Shown: positions 1-6,911, counted from the first letter of the stretch. The stretch: 17,024 bases of DNA from JAUWQU01 sp964564285 (GCA_964564285.1 CAZMBZ010000088.1:1-17024), one strand, 5' to 3'. The notes: generated by a model not told the origin, from the letters alone. Numbers and translations: made by a program.

Positions 1-59
1 TGCTCGAAATCCCGGCTCGCTCTCGCGACGAGATCCATTTCTAAACGGACTGCTATCAC
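1..59. repeat. Intergenic repeat copy 1 (left part cut by window edge)
   Basis: This stretch aligns with 1432-1490 at about 41 of 52 positions by eye. It includes the identical 18-mer CCATTTCTAAACGGACTG (35-52) and the identical 12-mer GCTCGCTCTCGC. It lies immediately downstream of the Nudix gene on the minus strand, and the Nudix stop codon sits in its edge. Only the half carrying the right-hand arm is in the window; the other arm would lie before position 1. No coding gene is visible here. Confidence 0.7.
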
Positions 60-538
60 CCGGCGCCACCGGCCAGGAAGAAAGTTCCATCGTAAGTTCG
101 GTAATCTTCCAGCGTCTTACGGTGAATATCCACGAGGTCTTCCGGGAGTTTTTCCATCGGCCAGAACCGCACCTCCGAGCCCTCTACTCCGTCAGCCTTG
201 GGGTTTCCGGTCCAGTCGCGGACGATGAATGCGATGGCGAAGCCCTGAATGTTGTCGCCGTTGGGGTATTGGAACCGCTGGCTGGGTCCGGAATACAGGG
301 CCATTGGTTCGGCCTGGTTGACATCCAGGTCGGTTTCCTCGCGGACTTCGCGTTTCAGCGCCTCGAGGGCTGTCTCGTCCAATTCGACGGCCCCGGCGGG
401 CAAGCCCCAGCAGGCGATGTCTATCCTGCGCTGGAGCAGCACGCTGCCGTGGTCGTTGAGTATGATGGCTCGCACGCCAGGCTGAAAGATGCATTGGTGC
501 CCGATGCGAGATCGGAGGCTTTCGATGTAGGGATCCAC
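56..538 (-). CDS. Nudix hydrolase (GTG start)
   Basis: This is a 160-residue Nudix-fold pyrophosphohydrolase, a family that cleaves nucleoside diphosphates linked to another group; the substrate cannot be read here. With the GTG start the Nudix box lies at residues 49-71 and runs GAVELDE, seven residues, then REVREETDL. All catalytic Glu and Arg are present; the usual Gly near the end of the box is Asp. The frame is open back to an ATG at 640, but that would overlap the upstream MBL gene by about 100 bases. The GTG shares one base with the MBL stop codon (TAGTG) and has GAGG ten bases upstream. The resulting N-terminus (VDPYIESLRSRIGHQ) is what zinc-ribbon-less Nudix proteins of this type look like. 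The two genes are therefore probably translationally coupled. It could hydrolyse a nucleotide-sugar or house-cleaning substrate. Confidence 0.85.
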   Translation of the reverse strand: MDPYIESLRSRIGHQCIFQPGVRAIILNDHGSVLLQRRIDIACWGLPAGAVELDETALEALKREVREETDLDVNQAEPMALYSGPSQRFQYPNGDNIQGFAIAFIVRDWTGNPKADGVEGSEVRFWPMEKLPEDLVDIHRKTLEDYRTYDGTFFLAGGAG

Positions 539-1377
539 TATGCCGATACCTCGATGACGGTTCCGACCGGACAGGTCGAGCATCTGCCTTTGAACTCGTT
601 CCAGAGCCTGGCCGAGGCGGCAAAACCGGTGCAGTGGCACGGCCTTAGATCTTGCACGTCCAGGCGACGAAGCTCAGCAAGTGTTTTATTCATTCGTTCA
701 GGGCTCGCCTTCAGCAGGTGCATGCCGCCGACGACGGTGTGAATCGGATGATTGTCCGTTAATGTCTGAACGTGCCGCAGCGTGTTGATGACGCCCGCAT
801 GGGCGCAGCCCAGAATGACGACCGTCCCGGCCTGCGTTTCCACGAATGCCGCTTGGTCGTCCAGCAGGTCGTCTGGCTCGGTGCAGTCGCGATTCTTGAA
901 AAACGCTCCGCCAGTGTCTTCGAAGTCGTTTGTTCGTGGCACAGGCCCAGTCAGGCGAAGTTCATCGCATAACGTGGTGGGTTCTTCCACCAGGACAAGT
1001 TCCGCCTTTTCGCGAACCTTCTGCTGGATTGTGGAGTGCATGCCCACGTCCCGGGCTGTTCCGTCGGGATTCCTGGCGTACTTTGGCTGGAACGCGGCGG
1101 GGTGGGCATAGACCGCGATTTTTCGGTCGGTTGGCAGGGCATCGCCGAGTCCGCCGGTGTGGTCGTAGTGCCCGTGGCTTAGCACGATAGCGTCGGCTTG
1201 ATCGAGTTGGATGCCCAGTTTTCGAGCGTTGGGCGAGAGCACGTGTCCCTGGCCCGTGTCGAAGATGATTTTCTTATCGCCCAGTTCAATCCAGAACGAC
1301 AACCCATGCTCTGCGAGCAGACCTCGCCCGCGGGCTGTGTTCTCATCCAACGTTGTAATCCGAACGTGTCGGGTCAT
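538..1377 (-). CDS. Metallo-beta-lactamase-fold hydrolase, COG1237 type
   Basis: This 279-residue protein has the metal-binding signature SHGHYDHTGG, with His68, His70, Asp72 and His73. Further metal-ligand regions typical of the fold follow: GCAHAGVINT, GGMHLL, and a late PCHCTG. It matches the COG1237 group, whose archaeal members are often annotated as dihydropterin-ribofuranosylaminobenzene phosphate synthases; that activity should not be assumed here. The CHCTG and CSTCPVG stretches near the C-terminus are cysteine-rich for the fold. The protein has no signal peptide and is probably cytosolic. It sits upstream of and overlaps by one base the Nudix gene. Both lie between two copies of an intergenic repeat, so this pair may be a separate cassette rather than part of the metal-cofactor operon. 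The ribosome-binding site is weak (AAGAG). Confidence 0.85.
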   Translation of the reverse strand: MTRHVRITTLDENTARGRGLLAEHGLSFWIELGDKKIIFDTGQGHVLSPNARKLGIQLDQADAIVLSHGHYDHTGGLGDALPTDRKIAVYAHPAAFQPKYARNPDGTARDVGMHSTIQQKVREKAELVLVEEPTTLCDELRLTGPVPRTNDFEDTGGAFFKNRDCTEPDDLLDDQAAFVETQAGTVVILGCAHAGVINTLRHVQTLTDNHPIHTVVGGMHLLKASPERMNKTLAELRRLDVQDLRPCHCTGFAASARLWNEFKGRCSTCPVGTVIEVSA

Positions 1378-1401
1378 TGTGTGCTCTTTTGTTGAGGCTG
1401 C

Positions 1402-1487
1402 TTATCAGCCCGTTTGGAAAGCTGCCCTTGATGCTCGACATTCTTGCTCGCTCTCGCTGGCGGGCCCATTTCTAAACGGACTGTTAT
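1402..1487. repeat. Intergenic repeat copy 2 with inverted ends
   Basis: An 86-base element lies between the MBL gene and the Lrp-type gene. Its ends are inverted repeats: TTATCAGCCCGTTTGGAAA (1402-1420) and TTTCTAAACGGACTGTTAT (1469-1487) pair at about 15 of 19 positions. The interior contains GCCC and GGGC, which can extend the hairpin. The right half repeats at 1-59. The stop codon of the Lrp-type gene (1484-1486) lies in the right arm. It could be a MITE or REP-like element, or act as an RNA hairpin at the 3' end of the minus-strand transcript. No U-run typical of a strong intrinsic terminator is seen. Confidence 0.65.
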
Positions 1488-1762
1488 TCCATGCCCAGTC
1501 CGAACATGTTTTCGAGATCATGTTCGCTGTACTGGCGGAAGGCGATAATGGTTTTGGTGTCGGTGATGCCATCGATGGCGATCATATCTTCGGTGACCAG
1601 CTTGGCCAGTTGTTCGTTTTTCCGGACGCGGGCGACGGCGACCAAATCATAATCGCCAGCCACGCTGTATACTTCAGCCATGCCATCCATATCCAGAATT
1701 TCTTGCGGGATTTTGTGGATTCTGTCACGCGTCGCCTTAATCAATACGAAAGCGGTTACCAT
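1484..1762 (-). CDS. Stand-alone Lrp/AsnC ligand-binding (RAM) domain protein
   Basis: This 92-residue protein consists only of the alpha-beta effector-binding domain of Lrp/AsnC regulators. The features are the start MVTAFVLIKAT, the middle AEVYSVAGDYDLVAVARV with its Gly-Asp-Tyr-Asp turn, and the end DTKTIIAFRQYSEHD. There is no helix-turn-helix, so it cannot bind DNA alone; such proteins form decamers or associate with full-length Lrp proteins. The start ATG has GGAG nine bases upstream. It overlaps the end of the flavoprotein gene by 26 bases, implying co-transcription. It probably senses an amino acid or a small metabolite for the operon, but the ligand is unknown. Confidence 0.88.
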   Translation of the reverse strand: MVTAFVLIKATRDRIHKIPQEILDMDGMAEVYSVAGDYDLVAVARVRKNEQLAKLVTEDMIAIDGITDTKTIIAFRQYSEHDLENMFGLGME

Positions 1763-2360
1763 TGGTCTTGTCTCCTGTTACCAGGTGTTTTCTTACGCCG
1801 GCTGCGAGTTTTCGGGCTTGGGCGATAGCCTCCTGGTCATCAGCGATTGTACCGGCCTCGAAGGCGAATCCCAAGACTCCGGGAAGTTTCATCATGCCGA
1901 GGCGGGTGAAATACTCTTCCATGACACCGGTTGCCATTCCAATCCTTCGTCTTCCCGTCAGGATATAGCTGCCGATTTTGTCTGCCATCTGCCCTTTGCG
2001 CATTGGCCAGGTTCTCTCCATGAAGGCCTGCATTCGCGAGGCGATACCGCCCATATATGCCGGCGAGGCCAGGAGAATCACCTTTGCCTCAAGCAATTTG
2101 GGGTACAGTCCAGACATATCGTCATCGATTCGACAGGAATGTTTTGTCTGGCAGTAGTGGCATCCATTGCATGGCTGGATGTTGAGGTCGGTCAGGAAGA
2201 CAAGTTCCGTTTGGAATTCGCCTTGCAGTTCGTCTAACACCTGGGTGAGCAATGTTGCGGAGTTGCCATGCTTGCGCGCGGAACCAGCGATGCCCAGCAC
2301 TACAGGTGCGCTGGATGTTCGGCACGTTTCGCTGTCTTTTGAGGCTTGCTTGGCATTCAT
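1737..2360 (-). CDS. Iron-sulfur flavoprotein (Isf-type), flavodoxin fold
   Basis: This 207-residue NAD(P)H-dependent FMN reductase-like protein has an N-terminal phosphate-binding loop GIAGSARKHGNSATL (from residue 23). The compact cysteine motif CNGCHYCQTKHSC (Cys64, 67, 70, 76; C-x2-C-x2-C-x5-C) is the [4Fe-4S] motif described for Methanosarcina Isf. The segment LLASPAYMGGIASRMQAFMERTW is typical of the FMN-binding side. It should pass electrons between ferredoxin and FMN, and in archaea Isf has been linked to peroxide and oxygen reduction. The start was chosen at the ATG overlapping the upstream stop as ATGA (2357-2360), although the frame stays open further upstream. No independent Shine-Dalgarno is visible, consistent with coupling. 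It probably supplies or drains electrons for the ferredoxin-MinD proteins. Confidence 0.9.
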   Translation of the reverse strand: MNAKQASKDSETCRTSSAPVVLGIAGSARKHGNSATLLTQVLDELQGEFQTELVFLTDLNIQPCNGCHYCQTKHSCRIDDDMSGLYPKLLEAKVILLASPAYMGGIASRMQAFMERTWPMRKGQMADKIGSYILTGRRRIGMATGVMEEYFTRLGMMKLPGVLGFAFEAGTIADDQEAIAQARKLAAGVRKHLVTGDKTNGNRFRID

Positions 2361-2710
2361 GGTTTCACCAGAGCCGCGATGTAGAGGACGATGGCCAGGA
2401 ACAGCACAATTGCAGCAATGGTAGCCGCGGTCCACACAATTCTGGCGGCACAGGTGACGTTGCCGGCCAGGGGGTTTTTCTCTTGGCATTTGCCCCAGGC
2501 GATCCCGTCCCAGATCCTCTCGTATCCGTAATACATGGCCATTCTGGTTGAGTGATGAAACGCGACGATAAGGGTCGAAAGTATGGCGGCGGTTTGATAG
2601 CGCTCGGGAGCGAGTAGCAGGATAAGGTATGCGCCGATCCATGTCCACGCGATGCCGATTGCCCGCCACGTGACGGTCTTGACCAGGGTTCTTCGTCTCG
2701 TTTCAGTCAT
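2357..2710 (-). CDS. DUF2061 small membrane protein
   Basis: This 117-residue hydrophobic protein starts TETRRRTLVKTVTWRAIGIAWTW, the usual DUF2061 opening of basic residues followed by the first membrane helix. Membrane segments lie at about residues 17-33, 41-57 and 88-112. The middle carries the conserved HHSTRMAMYYGYERIWD motif. The C-terminal helix is an addition beyond the minimal domain. The start overlaps the upstream ferredoxin-MinD stop by eight bases, and its own stop overlaps the flavoprotein start. The biochemical function of DUF2061 is unknown; the tight coupling suggests a membrane partner for the flanking redox proteins. Confidence 0.85.
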   Translation of the reverse strand: MTETRRRTLVKTVTWRAIGIAWTWIGAYLILLLAPERYQTAAILSTLIVAFHHSTRMAMYYGYERIWDGIAWGKCQEKNPLAGNVTCAARIVWTAATIAAIVLFLAIVLYIAALVKP

Positions 2711-3611
2711 TGGGCGCGCTTTCGGCCAGTTTGCGGCTCACGGTGTTCCAGACCTCGCGAATGTCCTCGGAGCAGCCGTCGGTTTGATACTCGACGACGG
2801 CCTGCTTTCGGACCTGGGCGTCCGTCACCGCTCGGTCGTAGCGGACTCGCCCAGCCACGGTGAGCCCTTGCTCCCTTACCTGCTGCTCGATCTTCTCGGT
2901 CATGTCCGGGTTGAGGTCCCACTTGTTGGTGCAGACCAAGCCTGGAATCCCGAAATGTTTGGCGACGTCGGCGACCCGGCCCAGGTCATGCAGTCCGCTG
3001 AGCGTGGGTTCGGTGACAATCAACACCAAGTCCGCGCCGGTGATGGATGCGACCACCGGACACCCGATGCCGGGCGAGCCGTCGATCAGGACCAGGTCCA
3101 GGCCATTCTGCTTGGCGATCGTTCCGGCCTCCTGTCGAACGGTGCTGACTAGCTTGCCGGAGTTTTCCTCGGCGATGCCCAGTTTGGCATGAACCATTTT
3201 GCCATGACGGGTATCGGAGATGTACCATTCGCCGTTGACGGCGGGGGCGAACTCGATGGCCTTGTCGTCGCAGAACCACGCGCAGACTCCACAGCCTTCG
3301 CAGGCGATGGGATCGACTCGGAAGGTTTTGTCTACCTTCCCGTTGCCGGGTCCGTCGAAGTAGACCGCGTCGAATTGGCAGATTTCCTCGCACTTGCCGC
3401 ATGCGGTGCAATGGCCTGGCATGATCCGTGCCCGATTGCCGCCGGAGAAGCTTTCTCGTCGAACAACCTTGGGGTCGAGGACCAAGTGCAGGTCTGCCGC
3501 GTCTACGTCGCAGTCAGCCAGGACGACCTTGTCGGCCAAGGCGGCAAACGAGGCGACGATAGAGGTTTTTCCCGTGCCACCTTTGCCGCTGATAACAACC
3601 AATTCCTTCAT
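2703..3611 (-). CDS. MinD-superfamily ATPase with inserted ferredoxin domain (copy 1)
   Basis: This 302-residue P-loop ATPase of the COG1149 type has the deviant Walker A SGKGGTGKT at residues 8-16. Two [4Fe-4S] motifs are inserted: CTACGKCEEIC (Cys68, 71, 74, 78) and CEGCGVCAWFC (Cys104, 107, 110, 114). The switch region LIDGSPGIGCPV follows. Such proteins couple ATP hydrolysis to Fe-S or electron transfer steps; in Desulfovibrio two of them belong to the ORP complex. A strong GGAG precedes the ATG and the gap to the DUF302 gene is 12 bases. The second cluster motif ends in Cys-Asp rather than Cys-Pro. It is paralogous to the protein at 5543-6400. The assignment to the family is firm; the client cluster is inferred. 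Confidence 0.95.
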   Translation of the reverse strand: MKELVVISGKGGTGKTSIVASFAALADKVVLADCDVDAADLHLVLDPKVVRRESFSGGNRARIMPGHCTACGKCEEICQFDAVYFDGPGNGKVDKTFRVDPIACEGCGVCAWFCDDKAIEFAPAVNGEWYISDTRHGKMVHAKLGIAEENSGKLVSTVRQEAGTIAKQNGLDLVLIDGSPGIGCPVVASITGADLVLIVTEPTLSGLHDLGRVADVAKHFGIPGLVCTNKWDLNPDMTEKIEQQVREQGLTVAGRVRYDRAVTDAQVRKQAVVEYQTDGCSEDIREVWNTVSRKLAESAPND

Positions 3612-3623
3612 GGATGCTCCTAT

Positions 3624-4172
3624 CTATGGCTTTACGACCGATTGAAGGATCTTCTGTTCATCGGCAGACACTTGTCCACCCATTACCTCCGCGATCGTGC
3701 CGCCAAACATCTTTCCCATCAGGCCCATATTCATCCCGGAGATGTATACCTTCCCATCGGGACCTTCATAAACCCCCCAGGCGCATGGCATGAGCGTGGA
3801 CACCTCGGGGTTTGTCGATAAAACACGTTTGGCGTAGTCTGCCTTGCACAATTCAACGATTCGAATTGGGCGGTCGAATTCCACGCCATGCTTGGCCATC
3901 GATTTGTTCATGTCCCGGATGGCTGGGCAATCCCATCCGTTTGCTTCGATGGATTTCTTGAGTTCTTCGCAAGTCCGCGCCACGTCCGGGTAGTTGCTCT
4001 CGTGAACGGTGAGCATCATCGAGGGCATGGCTTTCCATCCCGCGAAAGCCGTAATGCCTGACCCGAGTAGAATCCCGACCAGAAGGCAGAGAATCGGTGT
4101 CTTCCATCGAGCCCTGTCGCGCGATGTCCCAGCAGAGCTTTCGTTACGGTTGTTCTGTGATGTATCAGCCAT
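3624..4172 (-). CDS. DUF302 protein with N-terminal membrane anchor
   Basis: This 182-residue protein has a polar N-terminus of about 25 residues, then one hydrophobic helix (ILCLLVGILLGSGITAFAGW). The rest is a DUF302 domain, recognised by IRIVELCKADYAKRVL and by MPCAWGVYEGPDGKVYISGMN. DUF302 proteins are small dimeric folds of unknown role; the domain is predicted to face the outside of the membrane. The frame opens further upstream, but an earlier start would run into the methyltransferase gene, whose stop is 14 bases before this ATG. The two Cys residues (in VELCKAD and MPCAWG) are candidate metal or thiol ligands. It lies in the same tight transcription unit as the ferredoxin-MinD gene. 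Confidence 0.85.
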   Translation of the reverse strand: MADTSQNNRNESSAGTSRDRARWKTPILCLLVGILLGSGITAFAGWKAMPSMMLTVHESNYPDVARTCEELKKSIEANGWDCPAIRDMNKSMAKHGVEFDRPIRIVELCKADYAKRVLSTNPEVSTLMPCAWGVYEGPDGKVYISGMNMGLMGKMFGGTIAEVMGGQVSADEQKILQSVVKP

Positions 4173-4186
4173 AGTGAAGTTGCTCT

Positions 4187-4768
4187 CTATCCGGCGCGAA
4201 CTCCGGTTTGAGTGCCGAGGTGTGCAGGCTTCCACCCGCGTACCCACATCACCTGTCCCTGTTCGATGAGGCGGCTTCGCACTTTCTCGAAGCCGGTCTC
4301 CTTGAGTATCGCTTCGACCTTGTCAGGCTGGTAGTAGTTCTCGTTCCAGAGCCTCTGGGCCAAGGAGTCCTTGGGGAAATCGACGATAAATATCTCGCCA
4401 CCCGGACGCAGCACCCGGTGCGTTTCTCGAAGGATTGCCCGAGGTTTTTCCATTTCATGCAGGGCCCACAGGGAAACCACCGCATCGGCGGATCCGTCAG
4501 GGGCAAAACTCAAATGTGCGGCGTTTCGTTTGAGGCAGTGGAAGCAAGTGCCATCGGGCGTGTGACGTTTGGAGGGGAAACTGCCCTTGGAAATATCCAC
4601 ACCGGTGACCTCCTGACCGTACGCATCTGCCAGATGCTTTACCAGATCGCAGGAGCCGCACCCAAGGTCCAATACTCGTCTGGCCAGGCGCACTTCTCGC
4701 CCGATGCGCTTGTGGAGGCGCGGCTTGATCTGTTCATAGAAATTGGCTGAATCCGGTAAGCCGTTCAT
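4187..4768 (-). CDS. Class I SAM-dependent methyltransferase
   Basis: This 193-residue protein has the AdoMet motif I VLDLGCGSCDLVKHLA, an acidic motif II at GVDIS, the post-motif ADAVVSLWALHEM, and a UbiE-like segment RVLRPGGEIFIVDFP. The substrate is not predictable. It contains an unusual CxxC pair (TCFHCLKRN) between motifs II and III, which could be a redox or zinc site. It lies seven bases after the DsrE-like gene and 14 bases before the DUF302 gene. Possible roles are methylation of a metal or metalloid, a quinone or a small thiol, but nothing in the sequence decides between them. Confidence 0.9.
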   Translation of the reverse strand: MNGLPDSANFYEQIKPRLHKRIGREVRLARRVLDLGCGSCDLVKHLADAYGQEVTGVDISKGSFPSKRHTPDGTCFHCLKRNAAHLSFAPDGSADAVVSLWALHEMEKPRAILRETHRVLRPGGEIFIVDFPKDSLAQRLWNENYYQPDKVEAILKETGFEKVRSRLIEQGQVMWVRGWKPAHLGTQTGVRAG

Positions 4769-4775
4769 TGGTCTA

Positions 4776-5132
4776 TCAGAATGTCAGTACCGTGTCTGCC
4801 TGTTCGATCCATTCTGCCAATTCAGTCATCTTTGCCTCCTGTGCGCCATTGAAGTATGGCTGGCCCTTGTGAATGCCACACCTGACCTTGCAGGTTCCGC
4901 ACACTTTGACAGGAACACCTTTGTCGATCAGATCTTTGAGCATCTGTCCAAGATCGTAATATCCATCCGGCGCTTTGGCGGCATCGCGGGCAAGGTCAAC
5001 TGAATCGTTCATCAGGAACACCTTGACGTCCATGTCTCGGGCAAGAAGTTGCTCGCACAGGCGCAGCGCGTTCCACGAAACATCGGTCCCGTCATAGGGC
5101 TGCATGTTGAACACTATCAGAACATTTTTCAT
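4776..5132 (-). CDS. DsrE/DsrF-like sulfur-relay family protein
   Basis: This 118-residue alpha/beta protein opens MKNVLIVFNMQPYDGTDVSWNA and continues with ARDMDVKVFLMNDSV, the usual DsrE-like pattern. The Cys cluster VCGTCKVRCG (Cys78, 81, 85) lies at the position where DsrE and TusD relatives carry the active sulfur-carrying cysteine. These proteins carry persulfide sulfur or act as small thiol-redox modules in the cytosol. The chosen ATG has AAGG upstream; ten more codons are open before it but lack a ribosome-binding site. A role as sulfur donor to the metal-sulfur cluster made by this locus is attractive but inferred. A 125-base gap separates it from the upstream zinc-ribbon gene, so an internal promoter is possible. 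Confidence 0.85.
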   Translation of the reverse strand: MKNVLIVFNMQPYDGTDVSWNALRLCEQLLARDMDVKVFLMNDSVDLARDAAKAPDGYYDLGQMLKDLIDKGVPVKVCGTCKVRCGIHKGQPYFNGAQEAKMTELAEWIEQADTVLTF

Positions 5133-5257
5133 TGACTGGTTACCTTTTGTTGCCGATCGCATGCGTCTTCACAGGAAACCCGCTATACGATAAAATCGGT
5201 ATCAACACGCATAGGCATCATGTTATGTCCTGCTTACTCGATCAGGCACACTCTGTT

Positions 5258-5452
5258 TCACGAAAGCGGGCAGGTTCCTGTCGGGCAGCTCGAGGGCGAT
5301 GACGCCGCAGACCTGGCTGCAAAAGTCGAAAAGGCCTTCTTCGTGTCCCGGGACCCGCATTTTTCGCACTTGTGACGATGACGGTTGTTCAGCTTTTCCA
5401 AGAAGGCCGTCACATGGCCACATTTCGTGCATCTATACTCAAATATGGGCAT
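5258..5452 (-). CDS. FmdB-type zinc-ribbon protein
   Basis: This 64-residue protein begins MPIFEYRCTKCGHVTAFLEK and has a second pair CEKCGSRDTKKAF. That gives the two CxxC knuckles and the MPIxEYRC start of the FmdB/CxxC zinc-ribbon family. The tail SCPTGTCPLS matches the usual Cys-rich end of the family. AGGAG sits upstream of the ATG. FmdB proteins are named from formylmethanofuran dehydrogenase operons and are putative regulators or metal chaperones of unknown mechanism. It follows the ferredoxin-MinD gene after 90 bases. Confidence 0.85.
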   Translation of the reverse strand: MPIFEYRCTKCGHVTAFLEKLNNRHRHKCEKCGSRDTKKAFSTFAARSAASSPSSCPTGTCPLS

Positions 5453-5497
5453 TGTTCGTCTCCTACCTCAGTTTGCCAGAGTAGTTCTCTCGCCACC

Positions 5498-5513
5498 AGC
5501 ACCAATAGCCCCA
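5498..5513 (-). promoter_or_regulatory. Weak sigma-54-like -24/-12 candidate upstream of the zinc-ribbon gene
   Basis: Read on the minus strand the sequence is TGGGGCTATTGGTGCT. GG and GC have the required ten-base spacing, but only about 8 of 12 consensus positions match. It would start transcription near 5487, 35 bases before the FmdB-type gene. It is listed because the locus is expected to be sigma-54 controlled and this is one of the larger gaps in the leftward unit. Confidence 0.2.
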
Positions 5514-5542
5514 AAGATTGTCCAGGCTATATTTGTCAATTC

Positions 5543-6400
5543 CTATCTCTCAGGGGCGTTGATTCTCTTTTCCAACTCTGTCAGCAAATTGCCATAGAGC
5601 TCCCGGTACTTGGGGATCACATCACAGGCCATCTCGCCTCGGGAGTACGCCTCGGCGACCTGACGGTCGTCGGGGATCTCGGCGAGGATGTCGATTCGCT
5701 GGTTCTTGCAGTACTCTGTGGTTTGTCCGTCGCCGACGTCCGCTCGGTTGATCAGGACGGCGAAAGGCAGTTTGAGGGCCCGAACCATTTCCACGGCCAG
5801 TTTGAGGTCGTTTAATCCAAAGGGCGTCGGCTCGGTAACCAGCAAGACGAAGTCGCTGTCCCTGACGCTCTCGATGACCGGGCAGGACGTTCCCGGCGGG
5901 GAATCGAAGATCAGTAAATCGACGTCCGGTGCGGCCTTCTTGACGGCGGTGATTACCGGCGGGCTCATGATCTCGCCGATGGTGAGCAGTCCGCTGACAC
6001 AATGGACGTCCCCGGCCAGGCCGATCTCCAATGTTCCGGTCTGTCGATGCGATTCGGTGATCGCTCCGGTCGGGCAGACCAGCCAGCATCCGGCGCAGCC
6101 ATGGCATAGCTCGGGGAAGACCAGCACTTTGTCTTTCATGGAGACGATGGCGCTGTATTGACATATCTCTCCGCACAGGCCGCAGCCGTCGCATTTGTCG
6201 GGGTCCACCTCGGGAATGCTGACATTCACAGGGCGGGTTTCCGTGATTTGCGGCTTGAGGAAGATCGCCCCGTTGGGCTCCTCGACGTCGCAGTCGAGAT
6301 AGCCGACGCTCCTGCCGGCCTTGGAGGCCATGACGGCCAGGTTTGTTGCCACGGTGGTTTTGCCCGTGCCGCCTTTTCCGCTGGAAACAGCGATTCTCAT
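5543..6400 (-). CDS. MinD-superfamily ATPase with inserted ferredoxin domain (copy 2)
   Basis: This 285-residue paralogue of the 2703-3611 protein has the deviant Walker A SGKGGTGKTT at residues 7-16. Its two complete [4Fe-4S] motifs are CDGCGLCGEIC (Cys70, 73, 76, 80) and CHGCAGCWLVCP (Cys99, 102, 105, 109). The switch FDSPPGTSCPV follows. The frame is open 40 codons upstream, but the ATG at 6400 starts the family-typical MRIAVSSGKGG and is preceded by GAAGGAAG, so it is preferred. In Desulfovibrio ORP loci two such ATPases are encoded side by side; here they are separated by five genes. It probably forms a heterodimer or complex with copy 1 and with ORP, but that is inference. Confidence 0.95.
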   Translation of the reverse strand: MRIAVSSGKGGTGKTTVATNLAVMASKAGRSVGYLDCDVEEPNGAIFLKPQITETRPVNVSIPEVDPDKCDGCGLCGEICQYSAIVSMKDKVLVFPELCHGCAGCWLVCPTGAITESHRQTGTLEIGLAGDVHCVSGLLTIGEIMSPPVITAVKKAAPDVDLLIFDSPPGTSCPVIESVRDSDFVLLVTEPTPFGLNDLKLAVEMVRALKLPFAVLINRADVGDGQTTEYCKNQRIDILAEIPDDRQVAEAYSRGEMACDVIPKYRELYGNLLTELEKRINAPER

Positions 6401-6434
6401 TCTGCACTTCCTTCGTTTGTCGCCTGCATGGCGA

Positions 6435-6710
6435 TCATGTTTCGTTACTGGTTCCGAGGAACAGTTGCTGGTGTTCTTCAATTGTCTGGATGACGGCCCG
6501 TGTGCAAAGGCCATCGCCATCGCAGGTCAGGCTTCGAAGATATTCCATATCGACCTCGGATAGCGGACGCCCGACCAGATGCGCTCGAAGCTTCTTCTGG
6601 ACGTTTCGACACTTCGGTGTATCTGTTATCTCAAAGGACTCGAAGCGGAGGACGCCACTGTTGTCGCTCAAGGAAAATCGAATCCTATCATTGCATTCAT
6701 TCGGTGACAC
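6435..6710 (-). CDS. Uncharacterised 91-residue protein with conserved-looking Cys
   Basis: I do not recognise this protein with confidence. It starts at GTG with a GGA some ten bases upstream and ends 34 bases before the ferredoxin-MinD gene. Cys residues lie at 6, 34, 63 and 69, the last two in TCDGDGLCTRAV. The middle (KCRNVQKKLRAHLVGRPLSE) and the helix after the Cys pair vaguely recall a shortened NifU-like scaffold, with the LVGRPLSE stretch in the place of the VKGKTLEE segment, but this is weak. Position between a ferredoxin and a ferredoxin-MinD gene suggests a role in Fe-S handling. The coding character is good: it is in-frame, Cys-rich and has a compact domain length. Confidence 0.65.
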   Translation of the reverse strand: MSPNECNDRIRFSLSDNSGVLRFESFEITDTPKCRNVQKKLRAHLVGRPLSEVDMEYLRSLTCDGDGLCTRAVIQTIEEHQQLFLGTSNET

Positions 6711-6734
6711 GATAGTTTTCCATGGTGTCTTGGA

Positions 6735-6911
6735 TCAATCCGCCAGAGAGATCGCCTCGGTTGGGCACACACTCTCACATGCTCCACAGATGACACACTT
6801 GTCGGGGTCGATTTGGGCTCTATCGTGCTGGATCACGATCGCCTCGACCGGGCATGCTTCGACGCAAGCTCCGCAACCTGTACACAGTTGCACGTCTACT
6901 TTTACAACCAC
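6735..6911 (-). CDS. 2[4Fe-4S] ferredoxin (GTG start)
   Basis: This 58-residue protein was read directly from the minus strand. It begins MVVKVDVQLCTGCGACVEAC. The two cluster motifs are Cys10-x2-Cys13-x2-Cys16-x3-Cys20-Pro and Cys39-x2-Cys42-x2-Cys45-x3-Cys49-Pro, with the usual ADPxxC-like DPDKC in between. The start is GTG at 6911, preceded by AGGGAG seven bases away; an ATG inside the spacer is out of frame and stops after five codons. It is a soluble clostridial-type ferredoxin, likely the electron donor for the adjacent ferredoxin-MinD ATPase or the ORP proteins. It is easily missed because it is short and lacks ATG. Confidence 0.93.
   Translation of the reverse strand: MVVKVDVQLCTGCGACVEACPVEAIVIQHDRAQIDPDKCVICGACESVCPTEAISLAD

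Noticed and set aside
538..640. Longer Nudix protein starting at the ATG at 640
   Set aside because: It would overlap the MBL gene by about 100 bases, whereas the GTG at 538 shares one base with the MBL stop, has a GAGG upstream and gives a family-like N-terminus.
5185..5202. Near-palindrome ATACGATAAAATCGGTAT upstream of the DsrE-like gene
   Set aside because: It pairs only with a bulge and has no second copy or clear promoter around it. It could be an operator, but the support is too thin.
5534..5539. TTGACA (minus strand) as a -35 box before the FmdB-type gene
   Set aside because: No credible -10 box lies 16-18 bases downstream.
6690..6725. Short frame ATG GAA AAC TAT CGT overlapping the start of the 91-residue gene
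   Set aside because: It stops after eight codons; the GTG frame continues as a full Cys-bearing protein.
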